DNA from: a virus
Virus record (IMG/VR): IMGVR_UViG_3300036770_002122
Location: 1 to 64,000 of that record
Direction: 5' to 3' (one strand)
DNA: 64,000 nucleotides
Part shown: positions 40,525 to 49,600 of the stretch, piece by piece
Numbering within the stretch: the first letter of the stretch is position 1
How the letters are laid out: each line of letters starts with the position of its first letter
Notes under the pieces: generated by a model
Databases searched by the model: none
What the model was told of the DNA's origin: nothing
The model's input: the letters and a program-made list of their open reading frames with translations, nothing else
Translations under genes and position numbers: made by a program

Positions 40525-42249
40525 TTACTCTATTGGTGGTAAATTATCCGGCGCTATATCTAAAATACTTGATAGTGGCTGTGCAGAAGGTATTACTTTA
40601 TTACTATTGTTAAAGTATATATCAGACTCATTGTTAATGAATCCCGAAAGTTGTGACTGATCTGTTGCCGTCATGCCTGTTTCTGTTCTTACATTTGTTG
40701 AAATGCGTACCCAAATTTGTCCGTCCCAGCGATATAATATTTGCGGCATATAATCTATGCGCAAGAAATAATCACCGACTTGAGGATTTTGTGGGAATGC
40801 AATACCAGCACCGCTTGATAAACCATTTGGTGGAATAGCGTCACCTGTCAAATATCCTGCACTGTATCCAAAACTTCTAGGACTTGCGCGAGTGATATAT
40901 TGGAATGCAGGATCACAATCAGCGCGATAGTCCATTTGTGTGCTTACAGTTCCTGTAAATCCTGACTGTGTTGGATCTTGATCTGCTGTAGCATAGGTGT
41001 TATCTGCTGTACCATATGGTCCGGTAACAGGACCCATTGATTTCACAGTAAGATATTTGTCACCTTGTAATGCTCTAGTACCAGATCCTCCCTTAAGAAC
41101 TTCTGGTTTGGTTTCTGCTACTTCTAAACTTGCCTGTATAAATTTATCAAACTTATCTGAAATATCACTATCAGCCGTCATATCCCAAATACTTTTAATT
41201 GTTTCTTTACTAATTCGTAAACCTACGCTTGGATTTTTATATTTAGGATTGCGCATGTATACAACAGTGGCGTAACTTCCTGTTTGCGGTGCGCCACCAC
41301 TATATGTGACAACATTGATAGGTGGAGCAGGTTGGTCTAATTTGTCTGATAATACTCCATTGCTTTGATAGATGCCGTATGTAGGTACAACGTACAAGTC
41401 ATTGTTGTTATAACCTGCTTTAGGTAATATACGTTTTGCTTCTTGTAATTGAGCATCGTTAATTTGTAAATTTTTATTATATGTTGAAAGAATATCTTTA
41501 AGATTTTGTTCGTCACTTAACTTCCAATATTCCTCATTAGGTGGATTGATACCTGCAGGTACTTCCTTGATACTTTCATAATTCTTATCACCGTAACTAA
41601 TAATATAGCCAGGTGGATAAACTTTATCTTTATCCCAATCTCCGAGATAATTGTCTTGGTTGATAGGTTCTTTAAGTATGTTACTAAACTCTTGACTATC
41701 AACTAATGGTTCACACTTGATACGCCATAGATGTGGATACCAAGTTTGACTGAATCCTTCACTTGCAAAGTTTGCGTCTGTAATTTGATAGAATCTTTTT
41801 AATGCAACTGGTATAGTTTCATTTAATGGATTATAATCAAGCAAGTGCGGTAGTTCAAGAACGTCGCCCACCATCAATTTTCTACCAATAATATCGATCA
41901 TATCATTGTAGTGAACGGTTATGAATATAATGTCATTATTCAAGAATAAGCCAAACTGACTTAGATCGAAATCTAGGTTCTGCACGTTATAATGACCACG
42001 CAAACGATAAATGTTCGGATCGTACTTGCGATCACGATTTTCTAAAAACAACAAATCTTGTATCTGTAGTGGATCTGGACTAATATATTGTGGCTGTGTA
42101 TAATCCGGACTAGGTGTTTGTGCCACCGGACCTATATATTTGTGTATGTATAGATCCGTCCCGCCCACAGTAAATTGCTCTGATATTACTTTATCAAAGT
42201 ACTTGTAATCATTTGATTTTGTAGGGTGATATAACGAAAGTTTGGGCAT
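40525..42249 (-). CDS. Neck / head completion protein, gp14-like
   Basis: A 574-residue protein. FDKVISEQFTVGGTDLYIHKY, then LLFLENRDRKY and a LSQFGLFLNNDIIFITVH segment, then LMVGDVLELP and LKRFYQITDANFASEG match the order of T4 gp14 (LVAESIQMRG…SNFGMQVQDEVTLSI…GDLIYFP…FEINWVEPYDPFY). T4 gp14 is 256 residues, so the C-terminal half is added. ATG 42249 is chosen over the upstream TTG 42273 because a late promoter (ACTAAATA) ends 5 nt before it. Confidence 0.7.
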   Translation of the reverse strand: MPKLSLYHPTKSNDYKYFDKVISEQFTVGGTDLYIHKYIGPVAQTPSPDYTQPQYISPDPLQIQDLLFLENRDRKYDPNIYRLRGHYNVQNLDFDLSQFGLFLNNDIIFITVHYNDMIDIIGRKLMVGDVLELPHLLDYNPLNETIPVALKRFYQITDANFASEGFSQTWYPHLWRIKCEPLVDSQEFSNILKEPINQDNYLGDWDKDKVYPPGYIISYGDKNYESIKEVPAGINPPNEEYWKLSDEQNLKDILSTYNKNLQINDAQLQEAKRILPKAGYNNNDLYVVPTYGIYQSNGVLSDKLDQPAPPINVVTYSGGAPQTGSYATVVYMRNPKYKNPSVGLRISKETIKSIWDMTADSDISDKFDKFIQASLEVAETKPEVLKGGSGTRALQGDKYLTVKSMGPVTGPYGTADNTYATADQDPTQSGFTGTVSTQMDYRADCDPAFQYITRASPRSFGYSAGYLTGDAIPPNGLSSGAGIAFPQNPQVGDYFLRIDYMPQILYRWDGQIWVRISTNVRTETGMTATDQSQLSGFINNESDIYFNNSNKVIPSAQPLSSILDIAPDNLPPIE

Positions 42250-42254
42250 AGTTG

Positions 42255-42262
42255 TATTTAGT
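42255..42262 (-). promoter_or_regulatory. T4-type late promoter, minus strand, leaderless
   Basis: ACTAAATA on the minus strand ending 5 nt before the gp14-like ATG at 42249; no Shine-Dalgarno sequence. Confidence 0.65.
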
Positions 42263-42287
42263 ATAAAAATCAATGACTTACAAAGGA

Positions 42288-42316
42288 TTGACTTTACCCT
42301 AGTATTTTGCTAGAAT
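42288..42316 (+). promoter_or_regulatory. Host-type promoter
   Basis: TTGACT (42288-42293), 17 bp, TAGAAT (42311-42316), with a leader carrying CGGAG before ATG 42349. Confidence 0.65.
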
Positions 42317-42348
42317 ATATAAATCGATGACAATATCGGAGTCATTTT

Positions 42349-43476
42349 ATGAAGCAGAAATCAGAAATTAAAGAGTTGAAGCCCAAAGACTTTGACTTAA
42401 AGCACATTGGTCCTGAACCCAGTTTCAATAGTGAAACGGTTGTTACAGAATGGGAACTTGCTAGGGCGTTCAATTGGTATAATCACTTTTACGATAACAA
42501 GGACGCTAAAGAATTCATTGCCCAATATCTAGATGTTGCGGGCAAGCAACAAACTGCCAAAACTATTCGTCGCGTCAATGATCGTCAGGTCAAAACTACA
42601 TATGGTTGGTTAGCACGTTGTATCGTTCGCGGCGGTGTTGTTAGTAATGACACTCTTGCTAAACTTCAGAACGAGATTGGTCGTCTTGTGTCGTTTGTCA
42701 CAGTTGATACAAGTGATGATGAAGCCCCGGTAAGCAATCGCCCTAACGTGCAGGAGATCATGCGTGAGCGTACTCAGCAAGTTGGTGGTGAACTTGAGGG
42801 TTTGTGGGACGACTATCTAAAGAATGGTGCCGGTAAGGAAGGCATCAAGGCAATGGATGTGTTGTCTCAACGCAACATTTTGTCGCAGCACGTACCTATG
42901 TTGGTCAGTGCTTGGCAATCTAAGTTGGATGAGTACAATGAAGTTGCTAGTGGCAAAGATGAACAGTTAAACGAAGCCTATGAGCGTTTCGGTAAGATTC
43001 AATTGCGTAACATCATTAGTGCTATTGAAACTGTCATTGCCGATTTAAACGCATATATCGGTATGAAGAAATCAGGCAAGAAGCCCCGCGCTAAGAAGCC
43101 TGTACCGGTCGAGAAGGTTGTCAAGCGTCTCAAGTATCTCAAGACATTCAAGTTAGAGAAACTTGAACTTGAAAGTGTCAGCCCCACTAAACTTCACGGT
43201 TGCAGTGAAGCATGGGTCTACGATACTAAGAAGCGCAAACTTCATCACTATGTTGCCGATGAGTACACTAAGAGCATTGGTGTCAAGGGCAATACTATTC
43301 TTGGTTTCTGTACTAAGGAATCGCAGATCAAAACATTGCGTAAGCCTGAAGAACAGATCAAGCAGATTATGGGTAGCAAACCTGCTGCACGTAAATTCTT
43401 TGATGGTATCAAAGCAGTTGGTGCAGCACCTAACGGACGATTCAACGCTAACATGATTATACTGAGGGCTTTCTAA
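42349..43476 (+). CDS. Early protein of unknown function
   Basis: A 375-residue charged protein. Helical N-terminal region (FNWYNHFYDNKDAKEFIAQYL), a coiled middle, a basic stretch KKSGKKPRAKKPVPVEK (about 238-254), then a conserved C-terminal domain (CSEAWVYDTKKRKLHHYVAD…SKPAARKFFDGI). Its strong host-type promoter and CGGAG site mark it as early. The basic region suggests nucleic-acid contact. I do not recognise the family. Codon use has more CGC, TTG and AAG than structural neighbours, as in the AAA+ gene. Confidence 0.6.
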   Translation: MKQKSEIKELKPKDFDLKHIGPEPSFNSETVVTEWELARAFNWYNHFYDNKDAKEFIAQYLDVAGKQQTAKTIRRVNDRQVKTTYGWLARCIVRGGVVSNDTLAKLQNEIGRLVSFVTVDTSDDEAPVSNRPNVQEIMRERTQQVGGELEGLWDDYLKNGAGKEGIKAMDVLSQRNILSQHVPMLVSAWQSKLDEYNEVASGKDEQLNEAYERFGKIQLRNIISAIETVIADLNAYIGMKKSGKKPRAKKPVPVEKVVKRLKYLKTFKLEKLELESVSPTKLHGCSEAWVYDTKKRKLHHYVADEYTKSIGVKGNTILGFCTKESQIKTLRKPEEQIKQIMGSKPAARKFFDGIKAVGAAPNGRFNANMIILRAF

Positions 43477-43676
43477 TGACTAGTAAATATGAATTCAATC
43501 CCATTGAAGCAAGAATGGAAACTTTGATGACCATTATTGATACTGCTATTCTTTCAGCAAATGATAGTAATGATCAATTGATGTTAGCATGTGCTATGCT
43601 TCAAAGAACGAGAGAAATTTTTGATGCTACATTAGGCGAAAATGGTCGCAAAGAAATGTTTAAGGAGTTAGTATGA
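43476..43676 (+). CDS. Small hypothetical early protein
   Basis: A 66-residue helical acidic protein (ETLMTIIDTAILSANDSNDQLMLACAMLQRTREIF). The ATG overlaps the upstream stop (TAATG) and its end overlaps the MazG gene by 4 nt, so it belongs to the early operon. Function unknown. Confidence 0.6.
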   Translation: MTSKYEFNPIEARMETLMTIIDTAILSANDSNDQLMLACAMLQRTREIFDATLGENGRKEMFKELV

Positions 43677-44125
43677 GTAACAATGTTGATTTGAATAAGT
43701 ATAAGGATTTCGTTGAAGCAGTCACTAGTAAGGAGAGTCAGGACCTTACACTGTTCATGAATCGTCTTGATCGCCTAGATGCTAATTATGAATCATATGG
43801 TGCAGATGGTGAGTACATGCATGGTCCAGATATCAATGTACCACTATTGCTTTGTGGTGCTATTGGACTAGGCAGTGAGACAGGTGAGTTTCAAGAAATC
43901 GTAAAGAAGATGGTATTTCAGGGTAAGCCCCTGTCTGAAGAAACACGTTTTCACATGAAGAGGGAACTCGGTGATATCATGTGGTACTGGGTCAACGCCT
44001 GCAGGGCACTTGACCTAGATCCTAATGAAGTCGTTGCTGAGAATGTAAAGAAACTTGAAGCACGATATCCGGGCGGACAGTTTGACGTTTACTATAGCGA
44101 AAATCGTAAAGCAGGTGATTTGTAA
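43673..44125 (+). CDS. MazG-like nucleotide pyrophosphohydrolase
   Basis: A 150-residue MazG-fold protein. GLGSETGEFQEIVKK supplies the ExxE pair and RELGDIMWYWVNACRAL supplies the second acidic helix (EL.D). Phage MazG proteins hydrolyse NTPs, dNTPs or related nucleotides and may affect host alarmone or nucleotide pools. It is in an operon with early hypothetical genes and the candidate nuclease at 44125. Confidence 0.85.
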   Translation: MSNNVDLNKYKDFVEAVTSKESQDLTLFMNRLDRLDANYESYGADGEYMHGPDINVPLLLCGAIGLGSETGEFQEIVKKMVFQGKPLSEETRFHMKRELGDIMWYWVNACRALDLDPNEVVAENVKKLEARYPGGQFDVYYSENRKAGDL

Positions 44126-44751
44126 TGGCTAACAAAAAGTATCCAAAAATTACAAAAGTTAGAGTAGCAGAACGTAGTTTTGATAAACTTGTAGGACATC
44201 AATTTCCTAACCATCTAAATGAAAATGATGACGGTGCATATGGAAAATATATTGATAGTCTTATTAAAGGTGAACTACGAATTATAGATCCAGGTAATGG
44301 TAATCCTGACCTATCTGACTATGATATTGAATTAAAGTCTAAAAAAGATTCATCCAGTAGTAATTGGACTATTGCAAGTATGACTGCTAATGATATTATC
44401 AATACCGATTATATTAATAGCCCAGTTTATCGTAAGTTACAAGCCCTGTTGTCAATTTCGCATGACACCACTAAAATTACTGATATCAATTTAACTTATT
44501 TGGACAATGACGATGCGCAAGAACGTATTGCCGAATACTATGAAAGTGTAAGGGGTCAACTTACGCAATATGTAAATAAGCATGGGTTAAACTTTAGTGA
44601 TTCGCAACAATTTAAAGAATTTTTAGGCGTATTAGAATATTCAAATAACGGTACAAATTTCAAATTTAGAATAAGACCCCCTAGATTACAAAATATGCTA
44701 AACATGTCAGCAAACGTTTCTATTAGAGATCAGTTTTTTGAGTTTACATAA
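44125..44751 (+). CDS. Candidate PD-(D/E)XK nuclease, MutH-like
   Basis: A 208-residue protein. LVGHQF then a PDLSDYDIELKSKKD segment gives D-x-n-E-L-K, the core of MutH/Sau3AI-type restriction folds (E-L-K preceded by an acidic residue). The rest is helical with SISHDTTKITDINL. No methylase partner is beside it. The fold call rests on this one motif, so confidence is modest. TAATG overlap with MazG. Confidence 0.45.
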   Translation: MANKKYPKITKVRVAERSFDKLVGHQFPNHLNENDDGAYGKYIDSLIKGELRIIDPGNGNPDLSDYDIELKSKKDSSSSNWTIASMTANDIINTDYINSPVYRKLQALLSISHDTTKITDINLTYLDNDDAQERIAEYYESVRGQLTQYVNKHGLNFSDSQQFKEFLGVLEYSNNGTNFKFRIRPPRLQNMLNMSANVSIRDQFFEFT

Positions 44752-44762
44752 ATTTATATCCC

Positions 44763-44770
44763 GATAAATA
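44763..44770 (+). promoter_or_regulatory. T4-type late promoter
   Basis: GATAAATA 20 nt before ATG 44791. CCGAT (44761-44765) and ATCGG (44778-44782) make a 5-bp dyad that covers the promoter and the GGAA ribosome site. Confidence 0.65.
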
Positions 44771-44790
44771 CATAATAATCGGAAATAGAT

Positions 44791-45576
44791 ATGTCAGCAG
44801 ACCCATTATCAACACCAACTAATGCGAACTTACAGCAACTAAAAGAAACGATGTTCAACAACCTAAGATTACGCTTAGGTGGCGATATTGTTGATTTGGA
44901 ATTAGATCCTCAGCATTATGAGGCTGCATATGATTATGCTATTAAGGTGTATCGTCAAAGGGCACAAAATGCTACTATTGAAAGTTATACTTTGATGACA
45001 ATTATTAAGAATGTTGACACTTATACTCTACCGGCAGAGTATATCAATGTTCGTGCCATTTTTCGCAGAACAGTTGGTCTTGAGACTGGTCCAAGTAGTA
45101 CTAGTTTTGATCCATTTAGCAGTGCTATTCTCAATACATATCTATTGAACTATAACTACACAGGTGGCATGGCAACATATGATTTCTATGCCGGCTATGT
45201 AGAATTGGCTGCTCGTATGTTCGGTGGCTATGTCACATATACATTTAATCCTGTTACTAAGGTATTGCGTGTTGTACGTGACTTCAAGGGCACAGGTGAG
45301 CGTGTACTAATTTGGGCAGATATGACTAGACCTGAAACTGAATTATTACAAGATCCGGGTGCTGGTGTTTGGATTGCTGACTTTATACTAGCACAATTAA
45401 AAATTATTATCGGTGAAGCCCGTGAAAAATTTGGAACTATTGTGGGTCCAGGCGGCGGCACCACTCTGAATGGTGCTAATATGAAGGCAGAAGGTAAAGC
45501 AGATCAAGAAAGATTGCTAGAAGATTTGCGCCGTTATCAAGATTATAGTCAGCCATTAACTTGGATTCAGGGTTGA
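44791..45576 (+). CDS. 13: Neck / head completion protein gp13
   Basis: A 261-residue protein. LKETMFNNLRLRLGGDIVDLELDPQHYEAAYDYAIKV matches the opening of T4 gp13 (LK..ILRRLGAPIINVELT…I.DCI..AL). A VWIADFILAQLKIIIGEARE helix and a C-terminal helix rich in Glu/Arg follow. gp13 seals the head with gp14 before tail joining. The gp14-like gene is 2.5 kb away on the other strand, an unusual split. Confidence 0.8.
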   Translation: MSADPLSTPTNANLQQLKETMFNNLRLRLGGDIVDLELDPQHYEAAYDYAIKVYRQRAQNATIESYTLMTIIKNVDTYTLPAEYINVRAIFRRTVGLETGPSSTSFDPFSSAILNTYLLNYNYTGGMATYDFYAGYVELAARMFGGYVTYTFNPVTKVLRVVRDFKGTGERVLIWADMTRPETELLQDPGAGVWIADFILAQLKIIIGEAREKFGTIVGPGGGTTLNGANMKAEGKADQERLLEDLRRYQDYSQPLTWIQG

Positions 45577-45601
45577 TTTTAGTTTAAACATCTATTATAA
45601 T
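45573..45601 (+). promoter_or_regulatory. Host-type promoter, leaderless arrangement
   Basis: TTGATT (45573-45578), 17 bp, TATAAT (45596-45601), ending 6 nt before ATG 45608. No Shine-Dalgarno sequence. It starts in the last codons of gp13. Confidence 0.7.
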
Positions 45602-45607
45602 TACACA

Positions 45608-46225
45608 ATGATCGTAGGAATTGCAGGCTTTATAGGTAGCGGCAAAGATACTATTGCCGATTATCTTATTACATTCAAAGGATTCAAGCGTATGAGTTAC
45701 GCCGGTCCATTAAAAGATGCTGTAGCAAGTATCTTTGGTTGGGATCGTGAACTGCTTGAGGGTACAACAAAGTACAGCCGTGAATGGCGTGACATAGTTG
45801 ATCCATGGTGGGCAGAACGTCTAGGTATCCCTAATCTCACCCCACGCTGGGTATTACAACAATGGGGTACAGAAGTAGGTCGTCGAGCATTCCATGATGA
45901 TATTTGGATCGCCAGTGTAGAAAATACCTTGCTCACAGCAAAAGACAACATCGTTATTAGCGACTGTCGTTTTCCTAACGAACTAAAGTCTATTAAAAGA
46001 ATGGGCGGGCTAACAATCAGAGTAACCAGGGGTGCAAATCCACCCTGGTACGATGCAGCACTTGCCTATAATTTTGGCAATAAAAATAGTTTATCAGTAC
46101 TACAGGAGCATAAAGTACATGCTAGTGAATACAGCAGTGTTGGTCTTGATTATGATTACTATGTTGATAACGGCGGCACAGTAGACGAATTACATCGTAA
46201 GATTGACTCAATAATCAACTTGTAA
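45608..46225 (+). CDS. 1: Deoxynucleoside monophosphate kinase gp1
   Basis: A 205-residue P-loop kinase. GIAGFIGSGKDTIADYL gives the Walker A loop (G7-T15), and VISDCRFPNEL the DxxxP Walker-B-like segment typical of T4 gp1-type dNMP kinases. It phosphorylates dNMPs (including modified ones in T4) for DNA synthesis. It has a host-type promoter with leaderless spacing although it lies among late genes, which fits an early enzyme. Confidence 0.85.
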   Translation: MIVGIAGFIGSGKDTIADYLITFKGFKRMSYAGPLKDAVASIFGWDRELLEGTTKYSREWRDIVDPWWAERLGIPNLTPRWVLQQWGTEVGRRAFHDDIWIASVENTLLTAKDNIVISDCRFPNELKSIKRMGGLTIRVTRGANPPWYDAALAYNFGNKNSLSVLQEHKVHASEYSSVGLDYDYYVDNGGTVDELHRKIDSIINL

Positions 46226-46555
46226 GTCCCCTCGTTTCCAAGTCACTTCTTTACGTTTTACAACCTCTACACAGTTTAAACAGATTGTTCTGAGGTTACT
46301 AAAGTTTGTATTTTTAAGGTTTCCATCAATGTGGAATACCGTCATTTGTGTAGGATACAAACTTTTGAATCCACATATATCACATGTAGGTTTCTTTTTA
46401 TAACCTGCTTTTTCCCAATTTGGTTTTGATGGGCGTTTTTTTACTTTTTTACCACCACACTCATTGCATATACTTCTATAATGGGTAACATCGTTTTTTA
46501 CATAGTTTATAGCACAAAAATTCTTATTACACTCTTTACATATAGGCCTTATCAT
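46208..46555 (-). CDS. HNH endonuclease with zinc ribbons
   Basis: A 115-residue minus-strand protein with two CxxC pairs near the N-terminus (CKEC, CNEC) and an HNH-type core: CDICGFKSLYPTQMTVFHIDGNLKNTNFSN followed by LRTICLNC. Asn/His positions and the flanking cysteines fit a zinc-stabilised HNH fold. Likely a mobile or regulatory nuclease; it sits between gp1 and the sheath gene, converging with gp1 by 18 nt. A late-type element ends 6 nt before its ATG. Confidence 0.75.
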   Translation of the reverse strand: MIRPICKECNKNFCAINYVKNDVTHYRSICNECGGKKVKKRPSKPNWEKAGYKKKPTCDICGFKSLYPTQMTVFHIDGNLKNTNFSNLRTICLNCVEVVKRKEVTWKRGDLQVDY

Positions 46556-46561
46556 AAAAAC

Positions 46562-46569
46562 TATTTACT
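46562..46569 (-). promoter_or_regulatory. T4-type late promoter, minus strand, leaderless
   Basis: AGTAAATA on the minus strand ending 6 nt before the HNH ATG at 46555. Weaker match to the consensus. Confidence 0.5.
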
Positions 46570-46611
46570 GCCTTCGAAGGTATGTTAATCCAATGTTTTT
46601 TATAATTTGCT

Positions 46612-46619
46612 ATAAATAA
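46612..46619 (+). promoter_or_regulatory. T4-type late promoter, perfect consensus
   Basis: TATAAATA 54 nt before the sheath ATG 46674; the leader holds hairpin AGGGT-TGTT-ACCCT and an AGGAAA site. Confidence 0.8.
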
Positions 46620-46673
46620 TATTAAGCATTTAGGGTTGTTACCCTCAAAATATAACATATAGGAAAAACGAAC

Positions 46674-49600
46674 ATGGCATTAACATCACCTGGCGTAGAA
46701 GTTACAATCATTGACCAAAGTCAATATCTTCCAGCCCAAATCGGATCAGTTCCGCTAGTTGTATTCGCAACTGCGGCAAATAAAGCAAACGCTACTGAAT
46801 CAGGGGTAGCAGTAGGTACAACCGCAGCAAATGCTGGTAAGTTATATCTAGTTACAAGTCAGCGCGACTTGGTATCATTATATGGTAAACCATTCTTTTA
46901 TGAATCAACAAATGGTACACCAATTCAAGGCTATGAATTAAACGAATACGGTTTATTAGCAGCATATTCTGCACTAGGTGTAACAAATCGTGTTTATTGC
47001 TTACGTGCTGATATTGATTTATCAAGCCTCGTAGGACAAGCAGGACGCCCAGTAGGTGAGCCAGAAGATGGCGCGTATTGGTTAGATACTACATTAACTA
47101 ACTGGGGCCTATATGAATTTAATGCAACAACAGGTCAATTTACTTTACAACAACCTTTAGTAATTACTGATCCTGAAAACGTAGTTGCAGGTTATCCAGC
47201 AGGATATCTAGGTGCAGTAGGAACTTATGCAGTAATCGCACTACAAACTACTGAAGTACCAACTGCAACAACAGCACAGCAATTCTTCTATAAGAATAGT
47301 TATAACACATGGGTAGTAGTAGGTTCATGCGAATGGCATGAAAGCGTTGCTACTATAGTAGGTTCAAATTCTAATCCTACATTAACAGCAGGTCAAACAT
47401 TTACATTAACTATAGCAGATCAATTTACAAATCCTCAAACAGCAACAATTACTGTTCCTGGATTTGGTTCAAATACTGCTACTGGCGTAGCAAATGCTAT
47501 CAATGCTTTAGGTTGGCAGAATTTAACTGCTGATGTAAATTCAGCAGGTCGCTTGCAGATTTTCACTCATGCATCTGTTGTAGTAGGTGCAGGAACAGGA
47601 ACAGTACTATCTGATCTAGGTATCAGTGCAGGTACATATTATTCTCCAGCATTCTATTATGGAACATCTGCACAACAACCACTATGGCAAACAGGACAGA
47701 CTACTCCAAGACCAAGTGGTTCTGTATGGTTAAAGGTAGGCGCAGCAGGTAACGGCTTTAGCCCTATCATTTCAGAGTATGATGCAAGTGTTAATGCTTG
47801 GATCGCTAAAACTGTTTCATTAGCAACAGGTGATGCTGCAGCCATTGATGCACTAGACGCAACTGGTGGACAGGCTATACCAGCAGGCACAATATATGGA
47901 CAATATTCTTATAATAATGCATTTTCTCCAGATCATCCTGGTCCAATTTATTATTGGAAGCGTCTTGCTACAGGTCCTACAGTAGTTACTGGTACTAATA
48001 CAAGTCCAAACTTTAATGCAGGTCCATATGAAGCAACAGTATATGTAACTATTCCTAATAGCAGTTCATGGCAGGGTCCATACACTGTTTCATTAGCAGA
48101 TAATACATTTGCTGAAGAGTTTGTAGAAGCATGGCAGTTAGCAAGTATTCCTTACACAACAGCCGAAGTAACTACAGAAGGTTCAATTCAAATTACACAT
48201 ACATTAGGTGGTTCAATTAGTGTCAGTGACATTAATCTTGTAACTGGTTTATCTAATGGTTTACTAGAAGAAGCAGGATTTGTTGCAAATGTAACAGCAG
48301 GTTGCAAGCCAGGACTTCTTCAAGGCGATTTATTTGACGTTGCTCAAAGCAGCACAACTTCAATTGCCGGCGCCGGACTACAAATTCAAGTTTTAGTATC
48401 ACAACTTGATCAATATAGACTTGGACCAATTCTTTCAGGCGGTACAAACTATGTTGTAGGTGACATCGTTACTTTTGCTGGTACTGACATGGGTGGTACA
48501 ACTGATAATAACTTAGAAGTTGTAGTAACTAGTGTAGGTGCTGGCGGTGAAGTACTAGGTATAGTATTAGCAACAAATGGTGGTAATCAACCAGCATACA
48601 AATATTCAGTTATGTTAAGTAACTGGGTAGAATTTGATTATACTGCTAACGAAGGTGCACCAACAGAAACACCAGCAAATAATACTAACTGGTACTATAG
48701 TGTAACAAATGAAGTTGACATTATGGTCAACACACAATCAGGTTGGAAGGGTTATCGCAACGTAAACTTTGATAATAATGCTTTCCCACTACCAAGCGGT
48801 ACAAATACAACTGATCCAAACGGTCCAATCGTAAGCGCAAGCATGCCAGAAACACAGAGTGATGGCACAGCACTTGCTTATGGTGATTTATGGGTTGATA
48901 CTAGTGCAGAGGCATTAGAAAACTATCCAGTAATCAGCCGTTGGCAAGAAGTTGATGGTGAAGATCAATGGGTATTAATTGATAATTCAGATCAAACTAG
49001 TTCATCAGGCATCGTATTTGCCGATGCACGTTGGTCAAGTAATCAAAATACAATTAACCCAGCAAACGATCCTATCCCAACAATCAAGTCATTGTTAACA
49101 AGCAATAATCTTGACATAGATGCACCAGCATCTAACTTGTATCCAATTGGATGCTTATTGTTTAATACTCGTCGTAGTGGAAATAACGTAAAACAATACA
49201 GAACTAATTATTTTAATACTGTATCTTTCCCAGACGAAACAATACCAACAATTCGTAGCACATGGGTAACAGTAAGTGGATTGCAAACAAATGGTGCTCC
49301 TTATATGGGTCGTAAGGCTCAAAGAGCAATGGTTGTTGAAGCACTACGTAGTGTATTAGCAACTAATACAGCAATTCGTGACGAAGATAACTTCTTCAAT
49401 TTAATGGCTACACCAAATTATCCTGAGTGTCAGCCTAACATGATTGAAGTTAACGGTGCTCGCGGCGAAACTTGCTACATTCTAGGTGACACTCCAATGC
49501 GTCTACCAGAAAGTGCAACTGCAATTCAAGCATGGGCAACTAATGCAGCAGGTGCAGCAAGCACAGGTGAAGATGGATTAGTAACTCGTAATACTTATAT

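Noticed and set aside
42250-42273. TTG start extending the gp14-like protein by 8 residues
   Set aside because: It would place the late promoter inside the gene and has no ribosome site; ATG 42249 fits the pattern.
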